DNA of 64,000 nucleotides from a virus. The translations under genes were made by a program, and so were the position numbers. Location of the stretch: the IMG/VR virus record IMGVR_UViG_3300021376_000051, positions 1-64,000 of that record. The stretch is one strand, 5' to 3'. This document shows, piece after piece, positions 1 to 7,482 of the stretch (the stretch's first letter is position 1; every line of letters begins with the position of its first letter). The notes below the pieces were generated by a model. It had not been told where the DNA came from. It did no database searches and saw nothing but the letters and a program-made list of their open reading frames with translations.

Positions 1-11
1 ATTATGGTAGG

Positions 12-35
12 AAAGGGGGGCATTGCTGCCCCCCC
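12..35 (-). terminator. Rho-independent terminator after the Api92-like gene
   Basis: On the minus strand an 8 bp GC-only stem (GGGGGGCA/TGCCCCCC) with a 4-base loop is followed by TTTCC. It lies 14 bases downstream of the stop of the gene ending at 49. The U tract is short, so termination may be partial. Confidence 0.65.
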
Positions 36-48
36 CTTGTGAATCAGA

Positions 49-567
49 TCAGACATCACTACCCATCCATCCCGCAAATCGCATACCAGGCTCCTTGTAA
101 AACCAATCAAAGTCCAACTTGTATTTACCGGTTAGAGTATAGTACAGTTCTTCTGGTGGACTCCAAGCGGTGTCAAATGAAACATAGATATCAGTATACT
201 CATCATCTAGTGTACACTTTAGAAATTCATCAGATGTACAAGACCAATTGACATCACTACCAACATCCCACTTGGTTCCCCAGTTATTGATGTTCCAATC
301 ATACCAATGTGCAGCACCATACTTTGACTTTAGATTCTTTACTTCTTGTTCAGTTAGAATCTTTGTTTTACCTTCTCCAAGCTTACGTTCATACTTTTCA
401 CCACCATCTACATAGTAATACTCAATATTCTTTAGCTCTTCAGGCATAGGCTTGAGCCGCTGAAAGCTAAACTGATGGCCATCAAAGTAGCCACAGTCAG
501 TGAGGAACCGCTTTAGTTCCTCTGTAGTTCCGCTAATAGTAATTTCGTTCGAGCACCAATTAGGCAT
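49..567 (-). CDS. Api92-like / DUF1281-type ferredoxin-fold protein
   Basis: A 172-residue protein of unknown biochemical role. It opens with MPNWCSNEITISG, the signature start of the Api92/YubB-type (DUF1281) proteins found on phages and plasmids, and ends with a tryptophan-rich region (FDTAWSPP, FDWFYKEPG, FAGWMGSD) also typical of that family. The frame is open 32 codons further upstream, but that stretch would translate the terminator and tRNA-Ile. The ATG at 567 has AAAGGAAC upstream, so I take it as the start. It is the last gene before the terminator at 12-35 and is transcribed after the tRNA. Family assignment comes from recognised motifs; function is unknown. Confidence 0.8.
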   Translation of the reverse strand: MPNWCSNEITISGTTEELKRFLTDCGYFDGHQFSFQRLKPMPEELKNIEYYYVDGGEKYERKLGEGKTKILTEQEVKNLKSKYGAAHWYDWNINNWGTKWDVGSDVNWSCTSDEFLKCTLDDEYTDIYVSFDTAWSPPEELYYTLTGKYKLDFDWFYKEPGMRFAGWMGSDV

Positions 568-586
568 AATAAAGTTCCTTTTGAGA

Positions 587-616
587 TAAAAACAGGCCAA
601 GTCAACACTTGGCCTA
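587..616 (-). terminator. Rho-independent terminator directly after tRNA-Ile
   Basis: On the minus strand a perfect 9 bp stem AGGCCAAGT/ACTTGGCCT with a 4-base loop runs into GTTTTTATC. It starts about 2 bases after the tRNA discriminator base, so it would both end the upstream transcript and define the tRNA 3' trailer. The same tail (TTTTTATCC or TTTTATCC) follows the stems at 10304-10342 and 11752-11794. Confidence 0.85.
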
Positions 617-617
617 A

Positions 618-691
618 TAGAAGGGGCGGGAGTTGCACCCACATATTCACGCTTATAAGGCATGCGCTCTAACTATTTCAGCCACCCTTCT
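618..691 (-). tRNA. tRNA-Ile (anticodon UAU)
   Basis: On the minus strand a full cloverleaf can be folded. The acceptor AGAAGGG pairs with CCCTTCT over 7 bp, followed by discriminator A. The D arm is GCT/AGC, the anticodon stem CATGC/GCGTG carries the 7-base loop CTTATAA, and the T stem GTGGG/CCCGC has loop TGCAACT. Loop positions 34-36 read TAT, so it would decode AUA isoleucine codons. No CCA is encoded. A small hairpin (695-714) lies just upstream and a strong terminator just downstream. The D stem is only 3 bp, so a tRNA finder should confirm the score. Confidence 0.85.
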
Positions 692-716
692 ATGGTAGGA
701 GATTGCTCTCCTACGG

Positions 717-968
717 TTAACGCTTGCGCTTATTCTTTAGTCTATAAAGCTCAACACGAGCATCATCAATCAAACGAGTATGATTATCAATGCTTTGATC
801 CAACTCAAATTGCTTGGCAAACACAGTATCAAAGTCATGATTTGACATATCTCTATCCATTTGTAGTTCTTTGTTAATCTGTTGGATACGCTTGGTAACC
901 TGGTACAGATAAACAGTAGTACAAACAGCAAATAAAAATAGAATAATAAAACAAACTTCAGTAATCAT
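717..968 (-). CDS. Small single-pass membrane protein with coiled coil
   Basis: An 83-residue protein. Residues 4-22 (EVCFIILFLFAVCTTVYLY) form one hydrophobic membrane segment at the N-terminus. The rest is charged and heptad-like (KRIQQINKELQ, DARVELYRLKNKRKR), suggesting a coiled coil ending in a basic tail. AAGGAGAAAAT precedes the ATG. It lies between a deaminase-like gene and the tRNA. I do not recognise a family. N-terminal anchor plus coiled coil would suit an inner-membrane accessory or spanin-like protein, but the sequence does not show a function. Confidence 0.75.
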   Translation of the reverse strand: MITEVCFIILFLFAVCTTVYLYQVTKRIQQINKELQMDRDMSNHDFDTVFAKQFELDQSIDNHTRLIDDARVELYRLKNKRKR

Positions 969-982
969 ATTTTCTCCTTGGC

Positions 983-1354
983 CTAATAATCCAACTGAAC
1001 TAGTCCGTTGGGGATTGAATAATAGATCTCATCGAATGTGTTAATACACCAGGGCAAACACTTGGCACATGGTTTGGATAGCTTCATATCTCCCTTTGGA
1101 CCAAACCTGAAATTAATCAACACAAGATCTGATCGTTGATTCTTAGGAACTTTTAAGAGCGCATCGAGTTCACTGTGGAGTTCACAGTTCCTATAGCCAT
1201 ACTTCATGGCAAGAGGATGGGTCTTTCTCTTGTTAGTTCCAATACCAACGATACGATTATCAGCAACCACAATTGATACATGGTTGTAGTTTCTTAGTTG
1301 ACTTGAGTTCTGGTATTCTTCGTAAGCGATATCACGATACTTTGCGATGTCCAT
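983..1354 (-). CDS. CMP/dCMP-deaminase-like zinc protein
   Basis: A 123-residue protein with the zinc-site pattern of the cytidine deaminase superfamily: an H-x-E motif (LHSELDAL, around residue 60) and P-C-x2-C (KPCAKC, around residue 95). The H and two C residues would bind zinc and the E would act in proton transfer. The first half also has the expected strand (VSIVVADNRIVGIGTN). It could deaminate dCMP towards dUMP for the ThyX encoded at 6195-6899, but the substrate cannot be read from sequence; nucleic-acid deamination is possible. It overlaps the end of the RusA gene by 23 bases, indicating translational coupling. Confidence 0.75.
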   Translation of the reverse strand: MDIAKYRDIAYEEYQNSSQLRNYNHVSIVVADNRIVGIGTNKRKTHPLAMKYGYRNCELHSELDALLKVPKNQRSDLVLINFRFGPKGDMKLSKPCAKCLPWCINTFDEIYYSIPNGLVQLDY

Positions 1355-1733
1355 CTTTGATAGTTTCTACGGCTACAGTAAAGTAACCTTCTGTATCTTT
1401 GGGTGCCCATTCTTTTGAAATGAACAAAGCCCAGATTTGAGAATCATCTTCCCACAACTTCCCGTTCAATGAATCTAAAATAGCTTTGGAGTAGTTGTCT
1501 ACATCAGCCCTTGGATATTCTAGTTTCGTTGTCTTAGGTCTTGTAATATAGCATCTAATATCTACAGCTAACTTACCGCTCAGTGGAGTAAAGTTCCGGC
1601 CTAGGACTTGGTTTATAACCTGAGCCGCTAAATGCCGGAACTTCTTATAAGGCCCTGTAAAATACGCGCCAAACTTGCCAACTCTAGGTCGGCTGGCAGC
1701 TACTGGGTTTACAGGAAACTTATACTCCATCAT
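1332..1733 (-). CDS. rusA: RusA-type Holliday junction resolvase
   Basis: A 133-residue protein matching RusA endodeoxyribonucleases, which cut four-way DNA junctions as dimers. The family's metal-binding core is clear: PRADVDNYSKAILDSLNG, then LWEDDSQI, giving the D-x-D-N and D-D acidic residues. The length fits the family (about 120-140). T7 itself uses an unrelated gp3 endonuclease, so this is a functional replacement, likely resolving branched replication intermediates before packaging. AAGGATTAACTC precedes the double ATG. The gene sits between the SSB-like and deaminase-like genes in one tight cluster. Confidence 0.9.
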   Translation of the reverse strand: MMEYKFPVNPVAASRPRVGKFGAYFTGPYKKFRHLAAQVINQVLGRNFTPLSGKLAVDIRCYITRPKTTKLEYPRADVDNYSKAILDSLNGKLWEDDSQIWALFISKEWAPKDTEGYFTVAVETIKDGHRKVS

Positions 1734-1743
1734 GAGTTAATCC

Positions 1744-2220
1744 TTAGAACGGAATGTCACTGGATACTTCTTCCTTTACCGCAGTAAATTCTGAAGAACC
1801 AGAGACATAGTTACGTTCAATTAGCTGGATTGATTCCATGTAGAATGAAACAGAATTGTCACGGGCAATCAGAGCAGGGGTTACCTTGACTCGGACTACA
1901 TCTGTACCAAACGGAATCATTTCTGATGGCTTGTTGTCAGGGCCAACGCATGGGAAAGTCTTGATACCTTCTTTGGCCTTGAGTACGTTCTTGAACTTGA
2001 TGGTCTTAACACCTTCGGCATCCTTGAGGCCGTTGATCTTCTTACCACCTAGCTCCTTGACAGATGCTTGAAGTTGCTTCTGCAACTCAGGAGTTAGCTC
2101 CACAGTTACGGAATGGTTTGGGTTTCCGAACTTATCATCTGGTGTCATTAGGTGTGACCACTTGACGGTCACATGCCCAGTGACAAAGGGCTTAGCATAC
2201 TTATTCTTGGCTGTTGCCAT
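1744..2220 (-). CDS. Single-stranded DNA-binding protein (gp2.5-like)
   Basis: A 158-residue protein that probably coats single-stranded DNA during replication and recombination. Its position beside RusA in the replication cluster fits T7 gp2.5. The N-terminal and central parts look like a beta-rich OB-fold (FVTGHVTVKWSHLMTPDD, VVRVKVTPALIARDNSVSFY). The last residues, SSDIPF, copy the DIPF tip of cellular SSBs, which recruits replication partners. T7 gp2.5 instead ends with a longer acidic tail and aromatic residue. AAGGAG lies 8-9 bases before the ATG. Family placement is by pattern and context, not by alignment. Confidence 0.75.
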   Translation of the reverse strand: MATAKNKYAKPFVTGHVTVKWSHLMTPDDKFGNPNHSVTVELTPELQKQLQASVKELGGKKINGLKDAEGVKTIKFKNVLKAKEGIKTFPCVGPDNKPSEMIPFGTDVVRVKVTPALIARDNSVSFYMESIQLIERNYVSGSSEFTAVKEEVSSDIPF

Positions 2221-2389
2221 TTGTGTTTTCTCCTTCAGTCTTGGGAGTAATGTTGTTGATGTTGGTGCGTAGATTAAACATGATGTTATCTAGCTGACGG
2301 TAAACCTCAGATAGATAAGCAACTACAGCACCAGCAGGAATAGCTACAGTTGGTTCTTCCTGCTTGATTTCTTCTGTTACTTCGTTCAT
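2201..2389 (-). CDS. Small hypothetical protein
   Basis: A 62-residue acidic protein starting MNEVTEEIKQEEP. The frame is open 16 codons further up, but the ATG at 2389 sits 8 bases after GGAG and shares a base with the stop of the phosphoesterase gene (TAATG), which is the usual coupling here. Its 3' end overlaps the SSB-like start by 20 bases. The middle (AIPAGAVVAYLSEVYRQLDNIMFNLR, residues about 15-40) is probably one helix. No family recognised. Confidence 0.6.
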   Translation of the reverse strand: MNEVTEEIKQEEPTVAIPAGAVVAYLSEVYRQLDNIMFNLRTNINNITPKTEGENTNGNSQE

Positions 2390-3042
2390 TAGCATATCTC
2401 CAAATATGGTTGATTGCCATCTATTACAATACCACAACTGACGATGGCTTTCTTCAGATGTGATTTAGAATACTGGAATACAGGATTTGATTGATCAATT
2501 CCCGCGCCAACATTCATACCAAAATACATGGTATTAGGGCCTTTAATCCAGTTTATACTGGCAATGCTGTGGTGGTGGCCGCAGACTACAGACTGTAGCC
2601 TAGCTTTAGCAGCATTGAATGATGGATACATTCCGCCCCATCCATCACCATGTGTATACAGTACACCGTCTACGTCTGTTTCCATAACCCAGTTCCACTT
2701 GGGTGTGTTATAGATATCAGAGAAAGACTTGAGGTACATACTAGGTATGCCATGCTTGTTTGACTTACGATGAACTCTTGCATCGTGATTACCAATACAA
2801 ACAGTAGCATTTGGGAATGCTTTGTACCACCAGTACACTTCCCTTAGTGCATCCTTGTACTCTTCAAGAGGACCCGGTAAATCCGGGTTCTTGTCATGCA
2901 TTGAGATTGCTTCATGATCGATTATATCTCCAATGAATACAGTGTTATTAGTCTTATACTTTTTCTGCATTGCTTTGCAGAATTCAAGATAATTAGGATG
3001 CACTGCTGGGCAGTGTAAGTCACCGATTACTAGTGTTCGCAT
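2389..3042 (-). CDS. Calcineurin-like metallophosphoesterase
   Basis: A 217-residue protein carrying the complete two-metal phosphoesterase motif series: GDLH near the N-terminus, GDIID, GNHD and GHHH, plus a further H in YTHGDGWG. Family members hydrolyse phosphomonoesters or phosphodiesters with Mn or Fe. In phages the substrate is usually unknown (protein phosphates, cyclic nucleotides or nucleic-acid ends are candidates). I place the start at the ATG at 3042, 8 bases after AAGGAG, rather than the TTG two codons earlier. It is translationally coupled to the small gene downstream. Confidence 0.85.
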   Translation of the reverse strand: MRTLVIGDLHCPAVHPNYLEFCKAMQKKYKTNNTVFIGDIIDHEAISMHDKNPDLPGPLEEYKDALREVYWWYKAFPNATVCIGNHDARVHRKSNKHGIPSMYLKSFSDIYNTPKWNWVMETDVDGVLYTHGDGWGGMYPSFNAAKARLQSVVCGHHHSIASINWIKGPNTMYFGMNVGAGIDQSNPVFQYSKSHLKKAIVSCGIVIDGNQPYLEIC

Positions 3043-3253
3043 TTCCAAATCTCCTTTTAGCGTCTTCCTTCCATTGAACTGCTAGAGGAGGAAGAGGCTC
3101 GCCCCCATCTTCTTGGGGAATAGGAGCATATACATCAATCTCTCCTCTGCGGTGCATTTCTTGCCACTTATTCAGTGTAATGCTTCCTCTGTCTCGCAGC
3201 TCGACGGGCTTGTTCGCGACGCTTCTTTTCTTGTTTGGCTTTGTATTTGTCAT
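3020..3253 (-). CDS. Small charged hypothetical protein (start uncertain)
   Basis: A 77-residue frame, basic in its first half and acidic/proline-rich in its second (IPQEDGGEPLPPLAVQW). No ribosome site is obvious before the ATG at 3253. An internal ATG at 3157 (MHRRGEID) would give a 45-residue product that no longer overlaps the alternative small gene at 3168-3302. The C-terminal half looks the more protein-like. It overlaps the phosphoesterase start by 23 bases, in keeping with the compact operon. Confidence 0.45.
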   Translation of the reverse strand: MTNTKPNKKRSVANKPVELRDRGSITLNKWQEMHRRGEIDVYAPIPQEDGGEPLPPLAVQWKEDAKRRFGNANTSNR

Positions 3254-3302
3254 AATTAAAGTCTTTAGTATCTTTACGTCTTATGTTCTTCTGTTCTGCC
3301 AT
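3168..3302 (-). CDS. Small basic helical protein (alternative frame)
   Basis: A 44-residue frame starting MAEQKNIRRKDTKDFNY and continuing through a strongly basic, helix-prone stretch (KQEKKRREQARRAARQRK). It overlaps the stop of the preceding gene and is in a different frame from the 3020-3253 protein, over which it lies for 86 bases. Amino-acid composition favours this frame in that overlap, but the ribosome site is weak. It may bind nucleic acid by charge alone; no family is recognised. Confidence 0.4.
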   Translation of the reverse strand: MAEQKNIRRKDTKDFNYDKYKAKQEKKRREQARRAARQRKHYTE

Positions 3303-3606
3303 CTTTCAAATCCGTAATCTCAACGATCATTCTCTTTGGGATTTTATTTACCTGAGCTGTTTCATCAGGACCAATAGTATTTGTTACTGCAAAATGATCT
3401 TCATCTTCATGTAATACAAAACCAACAGTAACCATGATTGGTAGTGGAGACTTGCTAAATGATTGAGCCTTGCTCTTATCTAGCCACTCCTCACCACCTA
3501 TAGTTACAGCATCAATCCAGAAGATCATAACCAAATCTGGACTTTCTTGTGGATAAATTACATTCTTAGGCAAAGAAGTATTCAGATCCGAGTACTTCTG
3601 AAACAT
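3274..3606 (-). CDS. Conserved small phage protein downstream of RNAP
   Basis: A protein of about 110 residues in a frame overlapping the 3' end of the RNA polymerase gene. The core PDLVMIFWIDAV, PIMVTVGFVLHEDEDHF and IPKRMIVEITDL matches a layout I associate with small uncharacterised podovirus proteins. The start is unclear. The frame is open up to 3684 using a TTG, an ATG lies at 3606, and another at 3528 without a good ribosome site. The overlap with RNAP is therefore between 0 and 119 bases. Function unknown. Confidence 0.55.
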   Translation of the reverse strand: MFQKYSDLNTSLPKNVIYPQESPDLVMIFWIDAVTIGGEEWLDKSKAQSFSKSPLPIMVTVGFVLHEDEDHFAVTNTIGPDETAQVNKIPKRMIVEITDLKDGRTEEHKT

Positions 3607-6001
3607 CAAATTCTGCGTCTGGTTTTGGGCAGTCTGGAAGGAAGATTTGGTATCTTTCTTCTGTTTCTTTCTTGAGTTTTTCAAGTTGATTCTCCTTATG
3701 AATCTTTACAAACTCTTCTCTTAGAATCTTATGCATTACATCAATGTCTGTAGCATGTGTTCCATATGAATCATGGATCATAGAAAATGTATTAATACCT
3801 ACATTCATCATCCTACTGATAGACATAAACATATGTGCTGCATCTATCGCATGGATAAAGTTTGGAGAAACAGCGAGATACTGTGCTTTACCGTCGAGAT
3901 CTTCCGTAACAGTTGAGAATACCAACTGCTGCCTGTTAAATAGTTCGGCATAAGAAACTCTTTCTAGTACTTCGTTGTATACATGGTGTACTTCAAACCC
4001 ACTAGGAGTTGTCCATACCAATGGTTTGTTCATTCCATCTAGAACTTCAGCGACTGAACGCAACCATTCTTTACCCTTGTTTGGTGATTCCATAGTTTCA
4101 CCTAGACCAGCTTGGATAGCGCGGCTAAGTTCTACTACAGCACCTCCTCTGGATTCTTTTGGAACCCAATCCACATGACCTTCTTGCTTTACATATTTCT
4201 GCATTCCATAGAATGTAAGACCATATGCATCGCACATTGTAGGTCGTTTTGTTACAGCCCGTGGTAGTTTATTATTCCAGTTTAAAAGGAATACTTGATA
4301 CCAATTATTTTCAGGATGCTCTAGCATATACTGAGTACTAGAGTCTGCAACATACTGGTATAGATCTTCTGGTTTTTCACTGGGCAAGAGATTTGTAAGC
4401 TTTGCTAGCTTCTTGTTTCTCATAATAGCTGACCAATGTTGACCACCATTATTAGCACCATCCATTTGAATAGGAAGCTGAGTCATGCCATCCTTCCGGG
4501 CAATTTCAAAGATTGCTGCAAGGCGTTGGAATGACTTGTTCTTTTTCTTTAGTGGATCAATCCATTCTTTATTTGAGTATGGATCTTCTGCAATACGCAG
4601 TAGCATATCAATGTTTTCGTCTACCCACTTAACCCTATCTTCAAATGGCTTTTTGTCTTGGTCAAATAGATTTGCTAGGTGAACCTTAAGCCAGAACAAA
4701 CCACGTTCAGTTTGTTTCTTTGGCATTGCAAACTGTACAAGACCACGATCAAAATCTACTCCTTGTGGAGATAGTAACTCACACACAGAGTATGCACGAC
4801 CCCTGAAGTCCAGGGTATATGGCATATAGAAGAAGTCCCAGTCTAGCATTTTCTTTGCTAGCTGTAGCCGTACAATCATTCGACTGCGGGCTTGTTCTTC
4901 TTTGTACCATTCTCCCCAAGCTTCATTGGATTCTTGCATCCATTTGGCTTGCTCTTCTTTTGCACCATCTGTAGGATATGGCCTAGTAAAAGCATAATCC
5001 TTGAATGTAAATGCTGGTAGATTTGCAAGCTTATGATCGTTTTCAAACATAGTCTTCATAACAGAATAGACTTGTTTGTTTACTGACCATTCAGTTTCAC
5101 TAAGGGCATTAAGCCCACGGAGAACAAGTTCACTTGGTTTTGAGTCCCAATCCTTGGGATCTGCACCTACTGGATGATATCTTTTAATCATCTTCTTCCG
5201 AACCCAAGGTGACAAGAAGCCACCATCTTCTTCGGTAGTGTGCTTTACAGGAGGACAGATCATTGGTCTGTAAACTAGGCAGGCAGTCTCAAGCATTTCG
5301 TGACGCTTGCTTAGTTCTTTTAGAATCCAAGGGGCAAAACAAACCAACAATGATTTCTTGTTCTTACCATTCCAGTGTACCCGTGAGACAAGGATATCAC
5401 TAGAAAGTGCAATGCGAAGCATGTTATGACCAAAGTCTTCCTTCTCTTTTGAGTTTAACTTAGGAAGCTTACCAACTTTAGTTGTAAATGCCTTGCACCG
5501 CTTTACAGTCCAGTTTTTAATAAACTTAGACTGCCTACGCCAATCTTCTGAGAACTTCTTTTTTGCTTGTTGATAAGCAATAATTGAAATAACATCATCA
5601 GAGATTAACTTTGATACTTGTTGGGCAACCGGAGCATTGCTTGGAATACCCATAGTATCGTCAAAGTTTTGAATTGTATTCCTGGTTAGGAATAAACGCA
5701 TAACATTTCTGATTGTAATGTCTGCCATCTTAGCAGCACCAACACATAGAAGAGGTGCTAGCCAATCAGGCGACTTACGGTTATTACAACATTCATCAAT
5801 CCACTTCTGATAATAAGGAGTAAGATGTATGACTGCACTTTCAAGCAGAAGTTGCTCAGGCTTTCCTTCATCAACCGCACGATTGTACTCCTTCCAGTAT
5901 TTTTCAATACCATTATCTAGTAGATCTTCTTCAAATAGCTTTTGATTTATAAGTCTATTGTCTCTTTGTTCTTTAGATAGTTGTAACCAAGCTGTGCTCA
6001 C
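3566..6001 (-). CDS. T7-type single-subunit DNA-directed RNA polymerase
   Basis: An 811-residue phage RNA polymerase that would transcribe middle and late genes from phage promoters. Its landmarks are in T7 order: TxxGR-type LDFRGRAYS (about residue 400), motif A MDGANNGGQHWSA (about 515), motif B TKRPTMCDAYG (about 590), the PNFIHAIDAAHM helix, and motif C MIHDSYGTH (about 742). The C-terminus ends YFFA, like the T7 FAFA foot. T7 RNAP is 883 residues, so this is slightly short, mainly N-terminal. The start is GTG at 6001, which overlaps the preceding stop (GTGA) with AAGGAG 10 bases upstream. It stands at the border between early and replication genes as in T7. Confidence 0.97.
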   Translation of the reverse strand: MSTAWLQLSKEQRDNRLINQKLFEEDLLDNGIEKYWKEYNRAVDEGKPEQLLLESAVIHLTPYYQKWIDECCNNRKSPDWLAPLLCVGAAKMADITIRNVMRLFLTRNTIQNFDDTMGIPSNAPVAQQVSKLISDDVISIIAYQQAKKKFSEDWRRQSKFIKNWTVKRCKAFTTKVGKLPKLNSKEKEDFGHNMLRIALSSDILVSRVHWNGKNKKSLLVCFAPWILKELSKRHEMLETACLVYRPMICPPVKHTTEEDGGFLSPWVRKKMIKRYHPVGADPKDWDSKPSELVLRGLNALSETEWSVNKQVYSVMKTMFENDHKLANLPAFTFKDYAFTRPYPTDGAKEEQAKWMQESNEAWGEWYKEEQARSRMIVRLQLAKKMLDWDFFYMPYTLDFRGRAYSVCELLSPQGVDFDRGLVQFAMPKKQTERGLFWLKVHLANLFDQDKKPFEDRVKWVDENIDMLLRIAEDPYSNKEWIDPLKKKNKSFQRLAAIFEIARKDGMTQLPIQMDGANNGGQHWSAIMRNKKLAKLTNLLPSEKPEDLYQYVADSSTQYMLEHPENNWYQVFLLNWNNKLPRAVTKRPTMCDAYGLTFYGMQKYVKQEGHVDWVPKESRGGAVVELSRAIQAGLGETMESPNKGKEWLRSVAEVLDGMNKPLVWTTPSGFEVHHVYNEVLERVSYAELFNRQQLVFSTVTEDLDGKAQYLAVSPNFIHAIDAAHMFMSISRMMNVGINTFSMIHDSYGTHATDIDVMHKILREEFVKIHKENQLEKLKKETEERYQIFLPDCPKPDAEFDVSEVLGSEYFFA

Positions 6002-6162
6002 TCTTCATTATCTCCTTCTTCTGTTGCATGGTGTTCCCATTCAGTATCGTAAAGATCTCTTTCACAATGACCACAAATTTGACCCGCATAGTATGGCGCA
6101 CCATCTACATATCCACACATTGGGCAATCCATTCTTGGATTATTATCTTTATCAATATGCAT
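5998..6162 (-). CDS. Small zinc-ribbon protein
   Basis: A 54-residue acidic protein with two cysteine pairs, CPMCG (residue about 14) and CGHC (residue about 31), spaced like a zinc ribbon or knuckle. AAGGAAATAAACTCA precedes the ATG at 6162, and the TGA stop overlaps the GTG start of the RNA polymerase by four bases, so the two are coupled. A small zinc protein here could modulate a polymerase or a host factor, but that is inference. Confidence 0.75.
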   Translation of the reverse strand: MHIDKDNNPRMDCPMCGYVDGAPYYAGQICGHCERDLYDTEWEHHATEEGDNEE

Positions 6163-6194
6163 TGAGTTTATTTCCTTAGCTATATACTAGGTTA

Positions 6195-6899
6195 TCAAGC
6201 CGTATCAACAATTGAATTGCCCCACACTAGGTGCTTCCAAGATACACTCATGCTATCTGGAATTAGATCATACATAGCTTGTGCATATTCTTGGATTTCC
6301 TTTTGTGCATGAGGATCAGTACGCTGTAGGTAAAACCTTGCACAACTAGATAGATTACCAGTCCAGTACCACTCGGTGTAAACACCCTGAGGTAGCACAA
6401 ACCGTGCCTGCTCTGGACAAATACCAGCCTTAATTAAATAATTGTATGCAGCAAGTGCATGTTCACAGGCAAGGTTGTAAACCTCATGTGCATTGTTAGA
6501 TGTGTAATTATTAAGTTGAGCACCACTACCCTGCTTGACAGATCCTTCAGGTTTGGAACGCCACATAGGTTGCATAATTTCAGGCTCAGTTGATACATAT
6601 CTACGGCTTATTTCATTCTCAACAAAGCCAACTTTGTGCTTGAAGAACTGAGTACGAATTGGCATAGGTGCCTTGATGTGCCAAGTCAAACTAGTATGAG
6701 CAAATGGAGTCCAGTGCTTGTGCTCTGCAAGATACTTAATTAGTTTCTTATCTTGTGCACTAAGCTTACCATCTACTAGTTGAGAACGCTTGCCAAAGGA
6801 TACACGGGCAGCATTAACAACAGATAGATCTGAACCCATGTAATCTACTAGTGTAATAAACCCACCGTTACCAACCCTAGTTGTTTTGTTTAATTCCAT
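6195..6899 (-). CDS. thyX: Flavin-dependent thymidylate synthase ThyX
   Basis: A 234-residue enzyme converting dUMP to dTMP with FAD, NADPH and methylene-tetrahydrofolate. The signature region reads FFKHKVGFVENEISRRY, the phage-type variant of the RHR-x7-S motif with lysine for arginine; NEISRRY is intact. HWTPFAHTSLTWHIKAPMP is the usual dUMP/FAD strand, and QARFVLPQG with WKHLVWGN near the C-terminus also fit. I choose the ATG at 6899 because the 19 codons upstream lack family similarity and overlap the preceding frame. It works with the class II RNR and deaminase to supply dNTPs. Confidence 0.93.
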   Translation of the reverse strand: MELNKTTRVGNGGFITLVDYMGSDLSVVNAARVSFGKRSQLVDGKLSAQDKKLIKYLAEHKHWTPFAHTSLTWHIKAPMPIRTQFFKHKVGFVENEISRRYVSTEPEIMQPMWRSKPEGSVKQGSGAQLNNYTSNNAHEVYNLACEHALAAYNYLIKAGICPEQARFVLPQGVYTEWYWTGNLSSCARFYLQRTDPHAQKEIQEYAQAMYDLIPDSMSVSWKHLVWGNSIVDTA

Positions 6900-7426
6900 G
6901 TTGTTTAATAGTATTGTAAAATCTTTCAGGTGTTCCACAGAATACAGGTAAATCATTGAATAGATAGTTTAGTATTCTACTAGAATTATATACACAATCA
7001 TTTTTATGTGGTAGATAAAACAAAGTAAACATACCAGAAAGATAACGCATTGCATGATCTTTCTTTGACATATACTTTAATGTTTTTATAAAACCAATAA
7101 GATCTTCCATTTGTTTGTTGGATGTACCAACATACAGTATATTACTAAGTGAATCTAATCTATTATCTGCTTTAGCTGATATAGCTCTTGGATAATTGTA
7201 TTGATCACTGAAGTGAAGTACTGTATTCTCTATCTGAACTGAGCAATGATTGTCCCCGTAAATGCTGGATGCAATCTTGCAGTGTAGTCTGGAGTCCACT
7301 ACATTGTATGTTCTTAGGTAAACTTCCAAGAGGAATAGCCTTTCTTACTTCTTCATATGGTAAAATCGGACTACCGTCCTCTGAGTAATTGATCCTACGA
7401 ATAGTTATGTCTAGTACAGATATCAT
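6877..7426 (-). pseudogene. Hypothetical gene split by an apparent frameshift
   Basis: Two overlapping frames appear to be one protein. The 5' frame starts at an ATG at 7426 (MISVLDITIRRINYSEDG) and is open to 7205. The 3' frame is open from about 7341 to 6877, has only a TTG start (7329) and carries most of the conserved-looking sequence (RYLSGMFTLFYLPHKNDC, RILNYLFNDLPVFCGTPE). Joining them near 7330-7340 gives a smooth protein of about 180 residues. No slippery heptamer is evident, so this may be a sequencing error, a real disruption, or two small genes. It starts right at the U tract of the terminator 7426-7461. Function unknown. Confidence 0.5.
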
Positions 7427-7461
7427 AAAAAAGGGCCACACAGGTTTCCCCGTGTGGCCCC
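7426..7461 (-). terminator. Strong rho-independent terminator after the DUF932 gene
   Basis: On the minus strand GGGCCACACGGG-GAAA-CCTGTGTGGCCC forms a 12 bp stem (one G-U pair) with a GAAA tetraloop, followed by TTTTTT. It starts 23 bases downstream of the DUF932 stop and separates it from the ThyX/RNAP group. Confidence 0.92.
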
Positions 7462-7482
7462 TAAGGTTAATCAGCCAGATAA

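Noticed and set aside
49-663. Longer 204-residue version of the Api92-like protein
   Set aside because: The extra 32 codons would be translated from the terminator and tRNA-Ile; the MPNWCSN start with its own ribosome site is the family start.
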